Assembly: GCA_963556255.1 (NCBI GenBank)
Contig: OY744613.1
Coordinates: forward strand, 34,887,055-34,951,054
Reading direction: 5' to 3'
Source: Allolobophora icterica
Taxonomy: Eukaryota > Annelida > Clitellata > Crassiclitellata > Lumbricidae
DNA length: 64,000 nucleotides
Below the pieces are notes generated by a model, which saw only the letters and a program-made list of their open reading frames with translations, ran no database searches and had not been told where the DNA came from. Below are positions 29,546 to 41,209 of this stretch, one piece after another (position 1 is the first letter of the stretch; every line of letters begins with the position of its first letter). The position numbers and the translations under genes are program-made.

Positions 29546-30656
29546 CATATATTCGAGTCTGCCCAATAGTTAAACTTCAATGTCTGGGTCAAGACTCGCC
29601 CTGGTGCTAAATAAATTCTCTTTTGCATTTCTCAGTCTTAATTTAAAAAATTAACACGTTTGAAACACAGGCTTGATGTGTCCAGAACCTGGAAAACCTG
29701 AAAAAATCCAAAACACTGACTCAATACGCTTAATGAATGGTTGTGGGCTGAAGGCAGAGTTCGCAGCAGATGGTTATGCAAACGTTAGGGTGGCCTAAAA
29801 AATATCTGCTGCTTCGGGAGAAAAATCAGTTAAACAAAGCCAATAGGCTATATGAAAAATACGCAATATTTCTGGGCCACCCTATTCTGCGCAGAGCCGT
29901 AGGAAAACACAGCCTACAGCCCGAGGGCTGGCAGTCCGCACGCGTCGCCTGTAGACACGCCCTGTTTCCGGCTTCAGCTTGAATCAGCGGCCTTTGTCCC
30001 AGCTGGCGAACTTTGACCTGCTCAAGCAACAACAAAATTTATTCCTATCGGCGGTGATTTTAGCACCAAAAGCAAGCGATGATTGTAAAATAAGGAAAAC
30101 AACATTGATTAACCAGTAAAAAAGACTATGTCGATACTAAAAGGCATTTACATTTTAAATATTTACACGGTTTCAATAAATCTATTCATTCGGTAAACAT
30201 ATAATTATAGGCCTAGGCATAAAGCGGATATAGAAAACAGAGCAGTCCCTTAAGCCAGCCTAAATATAGAGCGGTTTTTCCGCCAGAAACGCAAGCGCTG
30301 CTGTATAAATGAAACAACATTGGTTGCCTTGTAGAGACTATGTCATATATAATCCTAGTTTTAAAAACATTTAAATGGTTTCAATAAATCTACTCCAGAA
30401 TATTTATTTTTCATAAACTGATTTTCATTCAGTAAAACATATAGGCCTAATCGGATAAATAAGAACAGTCCCTTAAGGTAGTCATGAATATTAAATATTA
30501 GCGACTTAATTTTCTTAGCCTCCGTATATGATGGTGGATGGCCAGTCGTCTCCCTCACCGTCTCATCTTCCCACCGACAGTTTACAACTAGTGGTAGAAA
30601 TCTAAAAATAATTTTAAAAAATCTGACAGGGTTTTAAATCTCGACCTGTCGAGTCA

Positions 30657-30823
30657 TCCATCCATCCATCAGTCCATCTATCAATTCTTCCATCCATCCA
30701 TCCATCCATCCATCCATCCATCCATCCATCCATCCATCCATCCATCCATCCATCCATCCATCCATCCATCCATCCATCCATCCATCCATCCATCCATCCA
30801 TCCATCCATCCATCCATCCATCC
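30657..30823. repeat. (TCCA)n microsatellite
   Basis: More than 30 uninterrupted tetranucleotides, plus a few degenerate ones at the left end, in the Polinton right arm. The 'WMDG' repeat proteins readable here are artefacts. Confidence 0.96.
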
Positions 30824-31241
30824 ACACATTCATTAGTTCAAACTGTTTTCCTTTCATCCAACGCATAATGCCCTGTAGATAACTGAACAAAGACTTACCT
30901 TCACTATAGCTCTTTGCCACCGTCTCCTCTATCCTGAGAAAATCCTTTGCCTCTTACGAGAAAAACGTTGAAAATTTAATCTTTTACCGAAGCATTGTTG
31001 ATAATGTTTCGAAGTAAATAAATGAAGCTATAAGCTATAAGCTATAAGCCATATTAGCCTCTGAACCAAAAGCCAGTCGAAACCGGATCTATAAACGAGG
31101 CATAGGCTAAGCCTAATGCAGCGTTAGCACAAACAGTATGGAAAGCTCTTGCCGTCATAAACCTGAATTATCCATGTAAATTATAGGACAGTTGTTTGGG
31201 CTACATAAATGCAGTTTTATCATTTATGTACTAGGCCGGTA

Positions 31242-31559
31242 GGCCGGCAGTAAACGACACTTTCACGGTTTGATGTGTTAAGGCAATCCGTGATCCTTAT
31301 TTTTTGGCTTTGGCCGAGTTGGCTTAGAGACGGCCTTTATATCAAAGGACTTCTATTCAGCCTGATTTCAAAGATCCACTTAGCGCCATGATTCAAAAGA
31401 CTTCTAAGCCATGATAGCCACAGACACTTCTTGGAAACCGATCTTTGATAGGGGTCAGTGGATCCTGTAGGCCTCTGTGGACCCTTTTCTGTAGAGATAG
31501 TCTTTATATCAAGCGGCTTTTTGTAGCGCATGAGTTCAAAGCCCCGTATCCAATCTACT
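31242..31559 (-). repeat. Right terminal inverted repeat of the Polinton
   Basis: Inverse of 13257-13574, ending CCAATCTACT. AAAGT at 31560-31564 is the right target duplication and continues into TATTA, exactly as in the empty site at 5721-5731. Confidence 0.95.
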
Positions 31560-31629
31560 AAAGTATATTATGGCTACATAGGTTATTACTTGACTAAAAA
31601 GTATTTGAAATTACTGTAGGCCTACTTAC

Positions 31630-31926
31630 CCAAGACTATAAGTTCAGCACACTGTGCACTCTGTGATTGCTTGCATTTGTACGTTCCAGAATGATTTGCT
31701 TGGACATCGGTTATTAGGAGGTCTAAGCGCTGATATGGGTGTTTTTCTGGTTCCTTCAGCGCTCGAAACCGCTTGTCTATATTGTCAGCCATTCGTGAAC
31801 CCATGAACAGAACTTTGTCATTACTTGGATCAGAAGGAAGGTATCTGTACCAGCGAAATGGTCCACCCTCGGCACAGTTCAACACCTTATCTGTTCCAGC
31901 CATAACAACTACATTCTTTGGAAGAT
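31630..31926 (-). CDS. Ig1 exon, second copy (unit 2), upstream of the Polinton
   Basis: A 297-bp phase 1-1 exon with the same splice boundaries as 5800-6096 (donor GTAAGT, acceptor TTGTGTACAG). The frame is intact and encodes the V-set-like domain DLPKNVVVMAG...KCKQSQSAQCAELIVLG. It is nearly identical to copy A, differing at scattered residues (RFRALKEPEKHP, QANHSGTY). It is separated from its Ig2 exon (12429-12788) by the Polinton, which lengthens the intron to about 18.8 kb. Splicing across may still occur because splice sites are intact and the insertion is wholly intronic. No signal-peptide exon was identified upstream (32-36 kb). Confidence 0.86.
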
Positions 31927-32268
31927 CTGTACACAACATAGCAGAACGAACCACAAGTTTCATAAAACAATCTCAAACTACTCATTTTGATGAATGAATG
32001 TATTCATTATTGCACTTGATTTTTCGTTAATTGTCTTGATTGTTTTTCCTTTGTTCTTTTTTCGTTAATTTATTCGTCATAACTTTTACGTAGCCCGCCT
32101 TCTTTTACTCGCGGTTGCATTTTGCCCAACTGTGATATGGGGCGAGTTATCAACCCTAGGCCTACTATCTGAAGGAAGATTGCTCATACTGTAACACTAC
32201 TGTTACAGCCCAGTATCCTTTAGTACATAGGCTTGAGTATGAGCATATGCATTAACATGACTTGTTTT

Positions 32269-32377
32269 CTGGCTGTGAACTTTAGACAGCCTTTGAAGGT
32301 TTCTTTCTTAAAATGCCCTACAGTGTAGGGCATTTTAAGAAAGAAACCTTCAAAGGCTGTCTAAAGTTCACAGCCAG
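32269..32377. repeat. Fold-back hairpin, perfect 54-bp arms, 1-base loop
   Basis: The left arm (starting CTGGCTGTGAACTTTAGACA) is ancestral, being present in unit 1 at 6449-6501. The right arm is its exact inverted copy and replaces about 285 bp of unit-1 sequence (6495-6780). Confidence 0.95.
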
Positions 32378-32971
32378 TTAAAGTTTAACCGATACCATTC
32401 GATAAGAAATTTTTAAAGAAAACTGTTATTATTAACTTTTGAACTAGCTGTAAGGGCCTTCTGGAGGTTCGGGCAGACATTAGGCCCTATTGACGAGATC
32501 TCTACCACTATTCGGCCTAGTTTCGATCGTTATTCCAAGTGGATGGCTCAGATCATGCACAAATTATACAGAAAATTAGCAGTCGATGCAGAATATGCTG
32601 ATGTTTATTTTGCTCCAGATGCAGCTGCTCAGAATGTGTACATTGACTCAACATATCATGTGCACAACAGCCAATGAAATCGCAAATAGACCTATGGATG
32701 ACCAATTCTCTTCAGTCTGAGGCACTTATGAAGTTAATTCAGGCATGCAATAATGGAAGCTGCACGATTCCTTGAGTCTCATTATAAACGAATGTTTACA
32801 GATTTTGTTACCTAAATGTAAACAGTTCATCTGGTGAACTTGGTTAGCTCTGTCACGGATAATAATGCCTCATAGTTAAAGTTGGCGGGTATTTGCTACA
32901 AGTTGCTGATACCAAGCCGCTAGTTTGTGTAAGAAGAACATGAGAACTCTGACTGCTGTTTCAGGGCCTAG

Positions 32972-32975
<4 letters not shown>

Positions 32976-33030
<55 letters not shown>
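32976..33030. repeat. (AAT)n microsatellite of unit 2
   Basis: Counterpart of 7380-7440, immediately followed by block X copy 2. Confidence 0.95.
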
Positions 33031-33032
<2 letters not shown>

Positions 33033-35793
33033 CTAGGTTTCAGAGTTTCACATGACTCAACGACTAACACGAATGTCCGCGTAAGTAAATAGACATGTTG
33101 TACTGGCATCGAGATGAGGCCACGCACTAAGCATGGTGCAGAATAATAATTACATGCTATAGCCGTGTCCTCTTGTTAATTACACGCTGATAGCTAGACA
33201 GATGTAGGGACTAAGTCAATATCCGAATTCGTTGACCTAATTAAGTTTCGTCTAGTTACCGTTCTGATAAAAAATTTAGCACCGATATTTTAGAAAAACA
33301 TTTTTGTCAGAATTGTTAAGTCGGTTTTTGCACGCATTATATGGACTTGTGGCTTTCTTCGTCCACGACTCTAATTTTAAAAGAAATTGGGGTTAAAAGA
33401 AATTACTGCAATTAAATTGCATAGATAGGCCACAATGCGAATCTAATGAGCTTTATTTTGTCAAAAGAATCTGTACACATATCTATTTTGTCTTCATAAG
33501 AGTGTTTGTGGGTGGCTATAGAGTCCCAATGACTTTCAACGACTTCCATTTGAGATACGTGAAAAGTTGTGTGCGTTTGTGGATGCATCCACGTATAGGC
33601 CTATGCAGATGGATGGCACTAGAACTGGAGGCTTGAGTACTTTTTCAAAAATTTATTCAACCTCAAACTGTCTTTCAGCACGCCATCTTTTTCAGCGGAC
33701 ATTAAAGTCTTCACTGTCTCTGCGTCAAACTTCTAATACGAACTCTCAGTCTTATTAAAACTTCAACTTCTGTTGAAAATATAAGAAAATATCAGCGGCT
33801 ACAGCTAATATAGATGAAGGCATCAACCAATTCGATATCAGTCATAAATGTCGGTCTACGAACTAAAACTCCCACATCTACCATAAACTTTACCACGCCC
33901 AACGCATCCATAAACTTTTTAGATGGGACCTACGTGGACCCTAGACCCTATAGGGCCTTAGGGTCAAATACGGAATTATGGAGTCTATAGGGCCCTATAT
34001 ATTTGTATTGTATTGTATTTACGAATTTATAAAGGCCTCTCACAGTCACAGTAGAACCTAATCAGAGTCCCAGTTTGCCATGCTGGCATGGTATATTCTG
34101 TAATCACAGGAGTGGTCGAATATTCAAAACTTAACCACTCGCTATGTATAAACAAATTAACCTACATAAAGGTGCAACAATTGTGATGTCAATTAAGTGA
34201 ACTTTAGCGTCTAATAATGTATACATGCCTATCTCATGTTATGTATTACATGTATTAGAGTAATTCTACGGAAAATATGCAATATGCTATAATGGAGTTT
34301 TCTCAGAAGCCATATATATTAGTGGGGCGTGGTGGCTCAGTGGTAAGTTCGGCGCCTTGTGACCGGAGGGTTGCAGGTTCGAATCCCACTCTAGCCGCTG
34401 CGTACGGACCTTGGGCAAGTCCTTCACTCGCAATTGCTCGTGGCGCTTCGGCGTGAAAATTCCGGCACAGTATCAAATGCTGTAGTTGGGAGCGCCTCTG
34501 AGTAGTAGTTGACTTCGAGAGGCGCTATAGAAATATCCGGAATAAAAAAAAAATAAATAAAAATATAATTTTTTAGCCTAACTAGTTTACTAATTAATGC
34601 TTAACCAAGACGTTTAACTCAGCATGCTTGCTTTTACTGCTCACCAAAGTCATGGAGCTTCACAATAAAACCATGAGTTCTACGAATTGCCAACTCCGTA
34701 ACGGTTTGCATGTTGCCAGATTTTTGCAAAGTTGATTTCTTCAACAAAGCAGTCTGTGCAACTTAACCAATTGTTTATCATTTAGAACAATTTTTTAAAC
34801 ATTCATCATTGTGTTAAACTGAAGTCTCTAGATTGTGATTAGCCAATAATCAGTTATTTCAGCGTAGGCCTACATGCATATAGCAGGTCAAGTCAAGACC
34901 GTAATGAAAGGATTCTACTATTCTCAGGCCCCCATTAAGGGGGTGCTAAAGGTGCTGCAGCATCCGGGCCCGCAATTTGAGGGGCCGCAATTGCGGAAGT
35001 GCATTAATTTTTTTACTGTACTTGTAATTGGGCCCCGCGCTGATGGCCATATAGGTAATCACAGCACACGGACCCGCACTAGCCTTAATGCGGCCCTGAC
35101 TATTCTATGTATTGAAATTGTCGTAGAATTTTGTACGTAGGCCTACATAAGAAGACTAAGACGATTTCTGCTTTGCTATTTGATTGATAAGCTAAGCGTT
35201 TTTAGGCCAAAAAACACGGAGTGAGATGGTTGTATTGCAAAACGTAGGCCTATAGTAATCGCACAGGTAGAGCAGCTCGTAATCGTAATCTCCAATTTTC
35301 TAAAGCGCCACTGTAAAGCCAAGCGCAGAGAATCAGCTTATTCACGAGCGCTGCGTCGTATCCGAGGGGTTGTCCAGAGATCGATACCGTTGGGTGGTCC
35401 GAGTCCGGTTGCCAGAGAGACCAGGGAGAGGCAGAGCAGCTGTTACGAAGGGTTTCGTTGAGGACGAGAAAGCTTGGAAGGCAGAGGATCAGATGGATTA
35501 TGGTAGGAAAGGATCAGATGGATTAGGGTAGGAAAGGATCAGATGGATTAGGTGCGAGCTGTTCCACCTGTGAGATCGGCAATCGCAGGTAGGCAACAGA
35601 TACTTTTGAGGAGGTTGTCGGAAGGATTCTCGGTCCAGTGACTTCGAAGTTTGGACTGCGATTTCCTTGATGAGCGGGCATAAATAACCTACAGGAACGG
35701 AACGTTGCAGGGCATGTTTTAAGGAAAATTTATCACTGCAAGTGGCGAGCATTGGAGCGCATAAAATTCATAAATAATTATGAATTACAATTC
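33031..35793. repeat. Block X, copy 2
   Basis: Nearly identical to 9526-12037 at an offset of 23505, shifting by 251 bases at 34316 because of a SINE. It ends at ACAATTC, where copy 1 enters its ATC microsatellite. Confidence 0.95.
34317..34562 (+). mobile_element. tRNA-derived SINE (family 1), young copy
   Basis: The head contains polymerase III promoter boxes: A-box-like TGGCTCAGTGG and B-box GGTTCGAATCC. The body leads to the tail GGGAGCGCCTCTGAG...GAGGCGCTATAG and an A-rich end. The site is empty in block X copy 1 (10806-10816), with an ATATA duplication around the insert. It therefore inserted after the tandem duplication. A second copy is at 47680-47921. Confidence 0.92.
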
Positions 35794-36201
35794 TTTTCGT
35801 GCACAAACACTGCACATTTTGTGTATCATTGCACGTTAAAACAATCCCTGGAACGTTGTAGGCCTAAGTCAGCAGGCCGTAATAATTGGATATCATAATT
35901 TAGATGAAGGCGATTAATTATAATTATGGTGTGTGAATACCAAATCGTGACAGCAGCGTACGTCATACCGAAACTGTTGCTGAGCTGGTTCAGCTATTAG
36001 TTCCAATTAAGAGAAACCCGGATCCTCCGGTGGATGTTGAGGTCTCCATTCACGACCAACTGACTAGACTGTAGGCTTAGTTGATCGGGTTTGGACTGTA
36101 AAACTTCCGGATGAAAGTCGTGACTTCTGTTTTGCATAAGGCTGTCCATAGGACCTCAAACAAAGCTGTTAATTATTTAATAGCTGCATCAATGTCACAA
36201 T

Positions 36202-36300
36202 TCATTCATTCATTCATTCATTCATTCATGAAATTTAAATAGCGCCTCTTCAAGACTCAAGAGACCCAGAGGCGCTCCCAGCCCAGCCACAGCTAGAGAT
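36202..36300 (-). mobile_element. Tail fragment of a SINE/LINE with (AATG)n end
   Basis: On the minus strand, GGGAGCGCCTCTGGG ... GAGGCGCTATTTAAAT followed by (AATG)n. The same tail design is on the plus strand at 48075-48165. Confidence 0.65.
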
Positions 36301-37132
36301 AGGACTTGAGGTGTCGTAAGAAAGTAGGTGAATTATTCCGGGGGAAGCAGCGTAAGGGGATTGGAAGACCATTCCAAGTTCCCTCATCTGCCTCAGGTCC
36401 TCTATATATCGCCTCTGTCTTTCCATTCAAAATTAGTCTCACCTTTTCAATTATTCCTACGATGACTTAGGCCTATCTGATCACTTGCCTTACAATCTTT
36501 CTCGCCCTAAAAGTAAACCCGCATTAGCAGCTCGATCCTCTGCCTCCTCTGTCTGGTAACTGGACTTAGGGCTCGTGGGTTCCGTATTCATGATCTCTCT
36601 CAGACACCACTCAGCGCACGTGAATAAGCTGGTGCCACACGCTTAGAGTTTAAGTAGCGCACTAGAAATTTTGAGTTTACAATTATTGATATAAAAGCCA
36701 ATAGGCCCTAGTTGAATTCCACACAGACAAGATAGAGAGCCTCCACGGCCTATATGAGCGTCACAGATCAACTTTCATCAGATATATTGGGCAGCAGCGC
36801 TGTTTAGGGACATTTCGGTTGCTTCAAGGACAATTACCTGGTTCATAGTTTAAATCTGCAGTGCATGCAGACAGTCTATATTTTTATGCAGCCTTTTATC
36901 AATTGATGCAACGGCTCTGATTGTAATAAATTTCTGTAGATTGATAATTGTGTTAAGAATTAAGCTGTGCTTTTGATTTTGATTTCCTTAAATGCTGTAA
37001 TTAAAATTTGAATCGACATTTATATTGTTTTTGTATTATGTGGATAACTCGCTCGTATATTGCCAATATTGCAGCTCTCAAAATTATTTTCAAAATCCTA
37101 GAAAAAGTAGTTGCCAAGCGTCATAATAAAAT

Positions 37133-37168
<36 letters not shown>

Positions 37169-37228
37169 CGCGCGCGCGCGCGCGCGCGTGCGTGCGTGCG
37201 TGCGTGCGTGTGTGTGTGTGTGTGTGTT
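37133..37228. repeat. Dinucleotide tract (TA, GT, GC, GTGC, GT)
   Basis: Alternating purine-pyrimidine throughout (ATATAT, GTGTGT, GCGCGC, TGCGTGCG, GTGTGT), a Z-DNA-prone stretch of nearly 100 bp. Confidence 0.93.
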
Positions 37229-37478
37229 TAACTGTGTTATAAGATACCATTGATCATAAAATACTCCACCACCACCTCGAATACTTGGTTACTGGTTCGT
37301 TCTTTCTTGTCCTGCTCTTAGCTGGTTTGCTTCACCCATGTAGCCTACTCAATCAGTTCGTATTAATTAATGAACTCATTTTGGCGCCAACTGCTTTGAA
37401 CCGCAGTGTTCCCCAGAGTTATGCGCTGGATCTCACTTCTTTTTACGCTACAGGACACGCAGTTGGTTCATTAACAAC

Positions 37479-40400
37479 CAGTCTTGTTGTCAAAACCTTA
37501 AACCTCAAGACCAAGACCAAGATCTTGAACCTCAAGACCAAGACCAAGACCAAGACCTTGAACCTCAAGACCAAGACCAAGACCTTGAACACCAAGACCA
37601 AGACCTTGAACCTCAAGACCAAGACCGAGACCAAGACCCAAAGAAAATCACAGTTGTATCCAGACTTCTATTCCTTACTAAAAAATTGTCCAGTCGGACT
37701 ACTCGTTATTTTAATGAAAACATGAGTTTTTTCTTTTATTCAAGCAAAACAACTCTAAATGGAGACTGCAGAGAATTCCGAATTCGTATTTACAAAAGTC
37801 CTTCATGCGAAATGTTATTCCAAATGCCTGTTGAATTTCATAAAAACCAATTTGCTCAGAATTTTCTGACCAAGACCTGTGGGGCCCAGTGGCGGCGCCA
37901 GGATTTCAGGTTTGGAGGGGCTGGAGCCGTACTCTGAATATTTAATCGCGCATGAGCGCGAAAATTTTTGTTGATCTCTTTTTTTGTTCACGAAAAATGC
38001 GTTTAAAAAGCAAGGGGCAAGCACTTTGTAACGGCATGTAGATTATGTATTTTCAAAAAATTGTATAATTACATTCAAACTAATTCAAATCTAAATTTAA
38101 CTGATTTTTATTAGTTAGTTCCTTAACAATATAAACAGAATTATATGTAAAAAACTCATTAATTTTTGTTAGTTGCTGGTGTTGACGTGTCAGCTGCCTG
38201 GTCTCAGTTATCAAGTTTCCACTTGGCAGTTATTTAACAAAAGTAGCAATGAAAAAGTTTCTTTAAACATCGGGCGACAACTGTATACTGTGTCCCCCCT
38301 CACTGTTAAAGGTGGACCCCCTCCCCACTATCGCCGCCCTTGAATAAATCATCAAAATAATCGAGTTTTAGTGACTCCAGTGTTTGTACGATATAATCCT
38401 GCAGATGGTTTACTACACCTGTGATCTAGATCAACTCGCAACACGTTCATATATTAGCGAGTTCAACGTAGGCTATATTATTACCCCTATAGATGTACTC
38501 AATTGAAGTGTGTGCCACACAATGACTGGACAGCTCAGAGATAGAAGAGCAAGCAGAGCGATGACACGCACACACTCCTACACACGTCTACACAAACACA
38601 CACACACGTGCAGGTTGCAGCGGAGAACTCTGCCAGTCTAGGCCGCCGTGTCATTAAAGAAGGAAACTCACGGTCCTCACCCCCGGGGCCCCCTCCCCAA
38701 CTCTTTGGCCAGTAGATCACGTAAGCCGTTGGCCTGTTGGTCGTAGGCTCGTACAGCAGAAGAGATAATGTAGATATCACGGACTGCACGGCAGATGAGA
38801 CGAGCTGCTGTGTTCTGTTGTACGAGTCGTTGGCTACAGTGTTATGGAAACATAAGAGGATTTCGATCCCATGTGGAACAAAAAGGCGTTAACCGATAAT
38901 GGCTTAATGTAGGCTGTATTATCACACGGGACAAAAGAGATATCATGAAAAAAATGCAAACCCTTACTTTCGGCCAAAATATGTCAACCCCCCCCCCCAC
39001 TTTTGAAGTTCGATGAAGATCGTTCTCCAAACCCCACCTTTGGTAGACGGCTAGACGCCTCTGGTTGTAGCCATAAGTTTTGTAAGGCTCCTTTCGCAGT
39101 CGTGCCATCCAACGTGTGTCTGGCTATTTAGTTTTGTAAATGTATGAAATGTTTGTAGTAATTAAGGACCTCTCTCTTTCTGTCTGTCTAATGTCAACTA
39201 CAAAATATTTTTTTACACCTTAATGAAATCCCATATCCTGTAATTCAATAATTGTTAAATTCCAACTAGGCCTACCCATTCTTGTAAATGAGTTGTAAAA
39301 ATTAAAATAAGCAAAAACTTCGGTATATATCTTGACAATTTCCTTATTTTGTTCAGACGTAGGCATATATAAAATATTATATATAAATTTATAAATAATA
39401 TATATATTTATAAATAATATATTAAATATGCCATGTAATTAATATATATAAATTTATAAATAATATATATATAAATTTATAAATAATATATATATATATA
39501 TATAAATTTATAAAATGGTCTTGGTCTTCTTGTATTGGTCTTATGTGCGTGGCCACCGACAAGTATTGGTTTACTAAATGCAGAGAGACAGACAGACAGA
39601 TAGAGACAGAGAGATGGAGAGAGAGAGAGATGTGGAGAGAGTGGGGAGAGCGGGACGAAGGAGGCATATAGTGCAGACACTGCAGAGGCCAGCTACCTCG
39701 AGCGCAGGTCTTCTGGCCTTAAAACTTGCTATACAAGGTCATGTGTCAAGCGGCAGCAAGCCCTGAAGCTCATACATTGCGATGGCCTGTACATAGTGTA
39801 CAACCCTAACTGGATGATGGATGAGTGCTAGGCTAGTCATCTATATCAGAGGGGCCAATACACAGTGGGCTAGCTAGCTACGTTTCTGACGCATCATTTC
39901 TTTGAGAATAATTGGGGAAATTCTTGTGCTATGGACTGCTATTTATAAGTGGGCATTCAAAAGCTTCAGAGATTTATCGCTTTTGCTTTGGGGGGGGGGC
40001 TGAACCACATTTTTGGGGGGCTAAGCACCCCTAGCCCACCCCTGGCGCCGCCACTGGTGGGGCCTCATGAAAATTCTGCCATGTGAAAAAACACGGTATA
40101 CAAGTGTTGAAATCGCTAGCACACAAAGCAGCTTTTCAAGAACCGGATGTAAATGTACAAATTAATCATGAGTCTGGAAATCATTCCATGGTAAATAATT
40201 GGAAGTCAATATAATTGTCCAAAACAACAGTGAAGCCTCATTCACACCGTGTAAATACTAAAGCAATAACTGTATGAGTAATTACTGGATAAATTTTAAA
40301 AATTCTTGCCGTTTGTTAAAATTAATGACTGTTCATTTTGACAAAAGTCTTGGTCTTGGTCTTGCAAAACCAAGACCAAGACTTTGAACCTCAAGACCAA

Positions 40401-40516
40401 GACCAAGACCTTGAACATCAAGACCAAGACCTTTGGTCTTAAGACCAAGACCAAAACTTTTAAGAACGAACTCGGGTGCACTCGAGACCAAGACCTTGGT
40501 CTCGAGGACAAGACTG
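37479..40516. mobile_element. Non-autonomous element of the GGTCTT-repeat family, copy 1 (with nested insertion)
   Basis: Inverted termini CAGTCTTGTTGTC / ...CAAGACTG, with an 8-bp target duplication TTAACAAC on both sides (37471-37478 and 40517-40524). This is the hAT-type pattern. Arrays of AAGACCAAGACCTTGAACCT-type repeats lie inside both ends (37502-37635; 40344-40500). Removing the nested element (37887-40056 plus one target copy) leaves about 860 bp, matching the second copy (864 bp). No transposase is encoded. Confidence 0.92.
37887..40056. mobile_element. Nested 2.17-kb hAT-like non-autonomous element
   Basis: Perfect 16-bp inverted termini CAGTGGCGGCGCCAGG and 8-bp target duplication GTGGGGCC at 37879-37886 and 40057-40064. 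The interior has G/C homopolymer runs (38991-38999, 39991-40000), AT-rich tracts (39360-39510) and no recognisable transposase. It splits the GGTCTT-repeat element. Confidence 0.93.
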
Positions 40517-40536
40517 TTAACAACAGTACTGATAGC

Positions 40537-40840
40537 CATGGCTGTAGTCGAGGGTATACGCGGGTATACAGCGCGTTTACTCACCTCTAGAGACCGTATA
40601 CTCACCTCACAAACTATTTGTACTCGCCTCTAATTAGTTTCGGAAAATTAACCGTTAGCGTATAGGCCTACTCACCTCTAATTAGTTTCGGTAAATTAAC
40701 CGTTAGCGTATAGGCCTACTCACCTCTAATTAGTTTCGGTAAATTAACCGTTAGCGTATAGGCCTACTCACCTCTAATTAGTTTCGGTAAATTAACCGGT
40801 AGCGTATACTGCCCTCTAATTTTACCACTATACAGCCCTG
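40537..40840. mobile_element. 304-bp hAT-like MITE carrying 48-bp tandem repeats
   Basis: Termini CATGGCTGTAG (one base off CAGGGCTGTAG) and ...CAGCCCTG. The 8-bp target duplication CTGATAGC is at 40529-40536 and 40841-40848. The same TIR family is at 43495-43692. The interior is mainly four 48-bp repeats. Confidence 0.9.
40624..40815. repeat. Four tandem 48-bp repeats
   Basis: Unit starts TCACCTCTAATTAGTTTCGG and ends TATAGGCCTAC. Units 2 and 3 are identical; the first and last carry a few changes. Each complete unit contains one TAGGCCTA. Confidence 0.95.
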
Positions 40841-41095
40841 CTGATAGCTCTTATATATTTGTATACATGTAGGGGCCCACTGTTACACTGTACATAGGCC
40901 TAGTTCAAAATTCTCTGGCCAAAGCCATAACAAAAACCTAAGTACCGGTACTGTATCAGCGTGTCACATATTGCACTGTTTCATGTCACCCACAGAATTT
41001 TTCTTTCCCCGACTATAGATCGCATTTCAAACCTTGCTTCTCTAACGGATTACGATCGTTGACTGACCTCATTTGAACCAACCATCGATTGATAC

Positions 41096-41097
<2 letters not shown>

Positions 41098-41190
<93 letters not shown>
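41098..41190. repeat. (TA)n microsatellite
   Basis: About 46 uninterrupted TA units; likely cruciform-forming and length-variable. Confidence 0.96.
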
Positions 41191-41192
<2 letters not shown>

Positions 41193-41209
41193 TCATCAGG
41201 GTGGGAATT

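Larger units (their letters stand above)
28677..31241. other. Gene-poor right arm of the Polinton
   Basis: No supported gene in 2.5 kb. One minus-strand open frame (28816-29091, 91 codons) contains the internal repeats AYSQVLSQI and AYSQALSQI, which come from duplicated DNA (GAGCGCTTGTGAATAGGCTG / AAGCACCTGTGAATAAGCTG). The adjacent TGTGCGCTATAGAAATC resembles the local SINE tail, so I do not call it a gene. The arm also has a 129-bp tandem repeat and a TCCA microsatellite. It may have held genes now decayed, or inserted sequence. Confidence 0.6.
13257..31559. mobile_element. Polinton/Maverick virus-like DNA transposon, 18.3 kb
   Basis: Nearly identical terminal inverted repeats of about 318 bp begin 5'-AG, as in known Polintons. 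Target duplications flank them, and the inside carries the Polinton hallmark set: protein-primed DNA polymerase B, rve integrase, adenovirus-type cysteine protease, FtsK/HerA-type ATPase, and major and minor capsid proteins. Eleven minus-strand genes form a compact late-type cluster (22651 to 13706). Two plus-strand genes (PLA2-like and integrase) converge on the minus-strand polymerase. The right 2.5 kb (28.7-31.2 kb) is gene-poor. Visible damage is limited to one in-frame stop in the polymerase and one probable frameshift at 21193. Matching TIRs and the small number of lesions suggest a fairly recent insertion. It sits in a phase-1 intron of an Ig receptor gene. Confidence 0.97.
31927..33030. 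other. Unit 2 flank upstream of Ig1
   Basis: Aligns with 6097-7440 of unit 1 apart from the hairpin rearrangement at 32269-32377. Ends in an AAT microsatellite (32976-33030). No exon recognised. Confidence 0.7.
35794..37478. other. Intergenic DNA with simple repeats
   Basis: No gene recognised. Contains (ATTC)n at 36202-36228, a minus-strand SINE/LINE tail fragment at about 36229-36300 (GCGCCTCT...AGAGGCGC pair next to the ATTC tail), and a TA/GT/GC dinucleotide tract at 37133-37228. Confidence 0.6.

Noticed and set aside
30614..30920. WMDG-repeat proteins
   Set aside because: They come from the TCCA tetranucleotide array and appear in all three frames.
37502..37635. LKTKTKTLN-repeat protein
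   Set aside because: It is a translation of the GGTCTT-type repeat inside a transposable element; similar frames occur on both strands of each copy.
40624..40815. Possible CRISPR array
   Set aside because: The 48-bp units are contiguous with no spacers, and the locus is an animal MITE.
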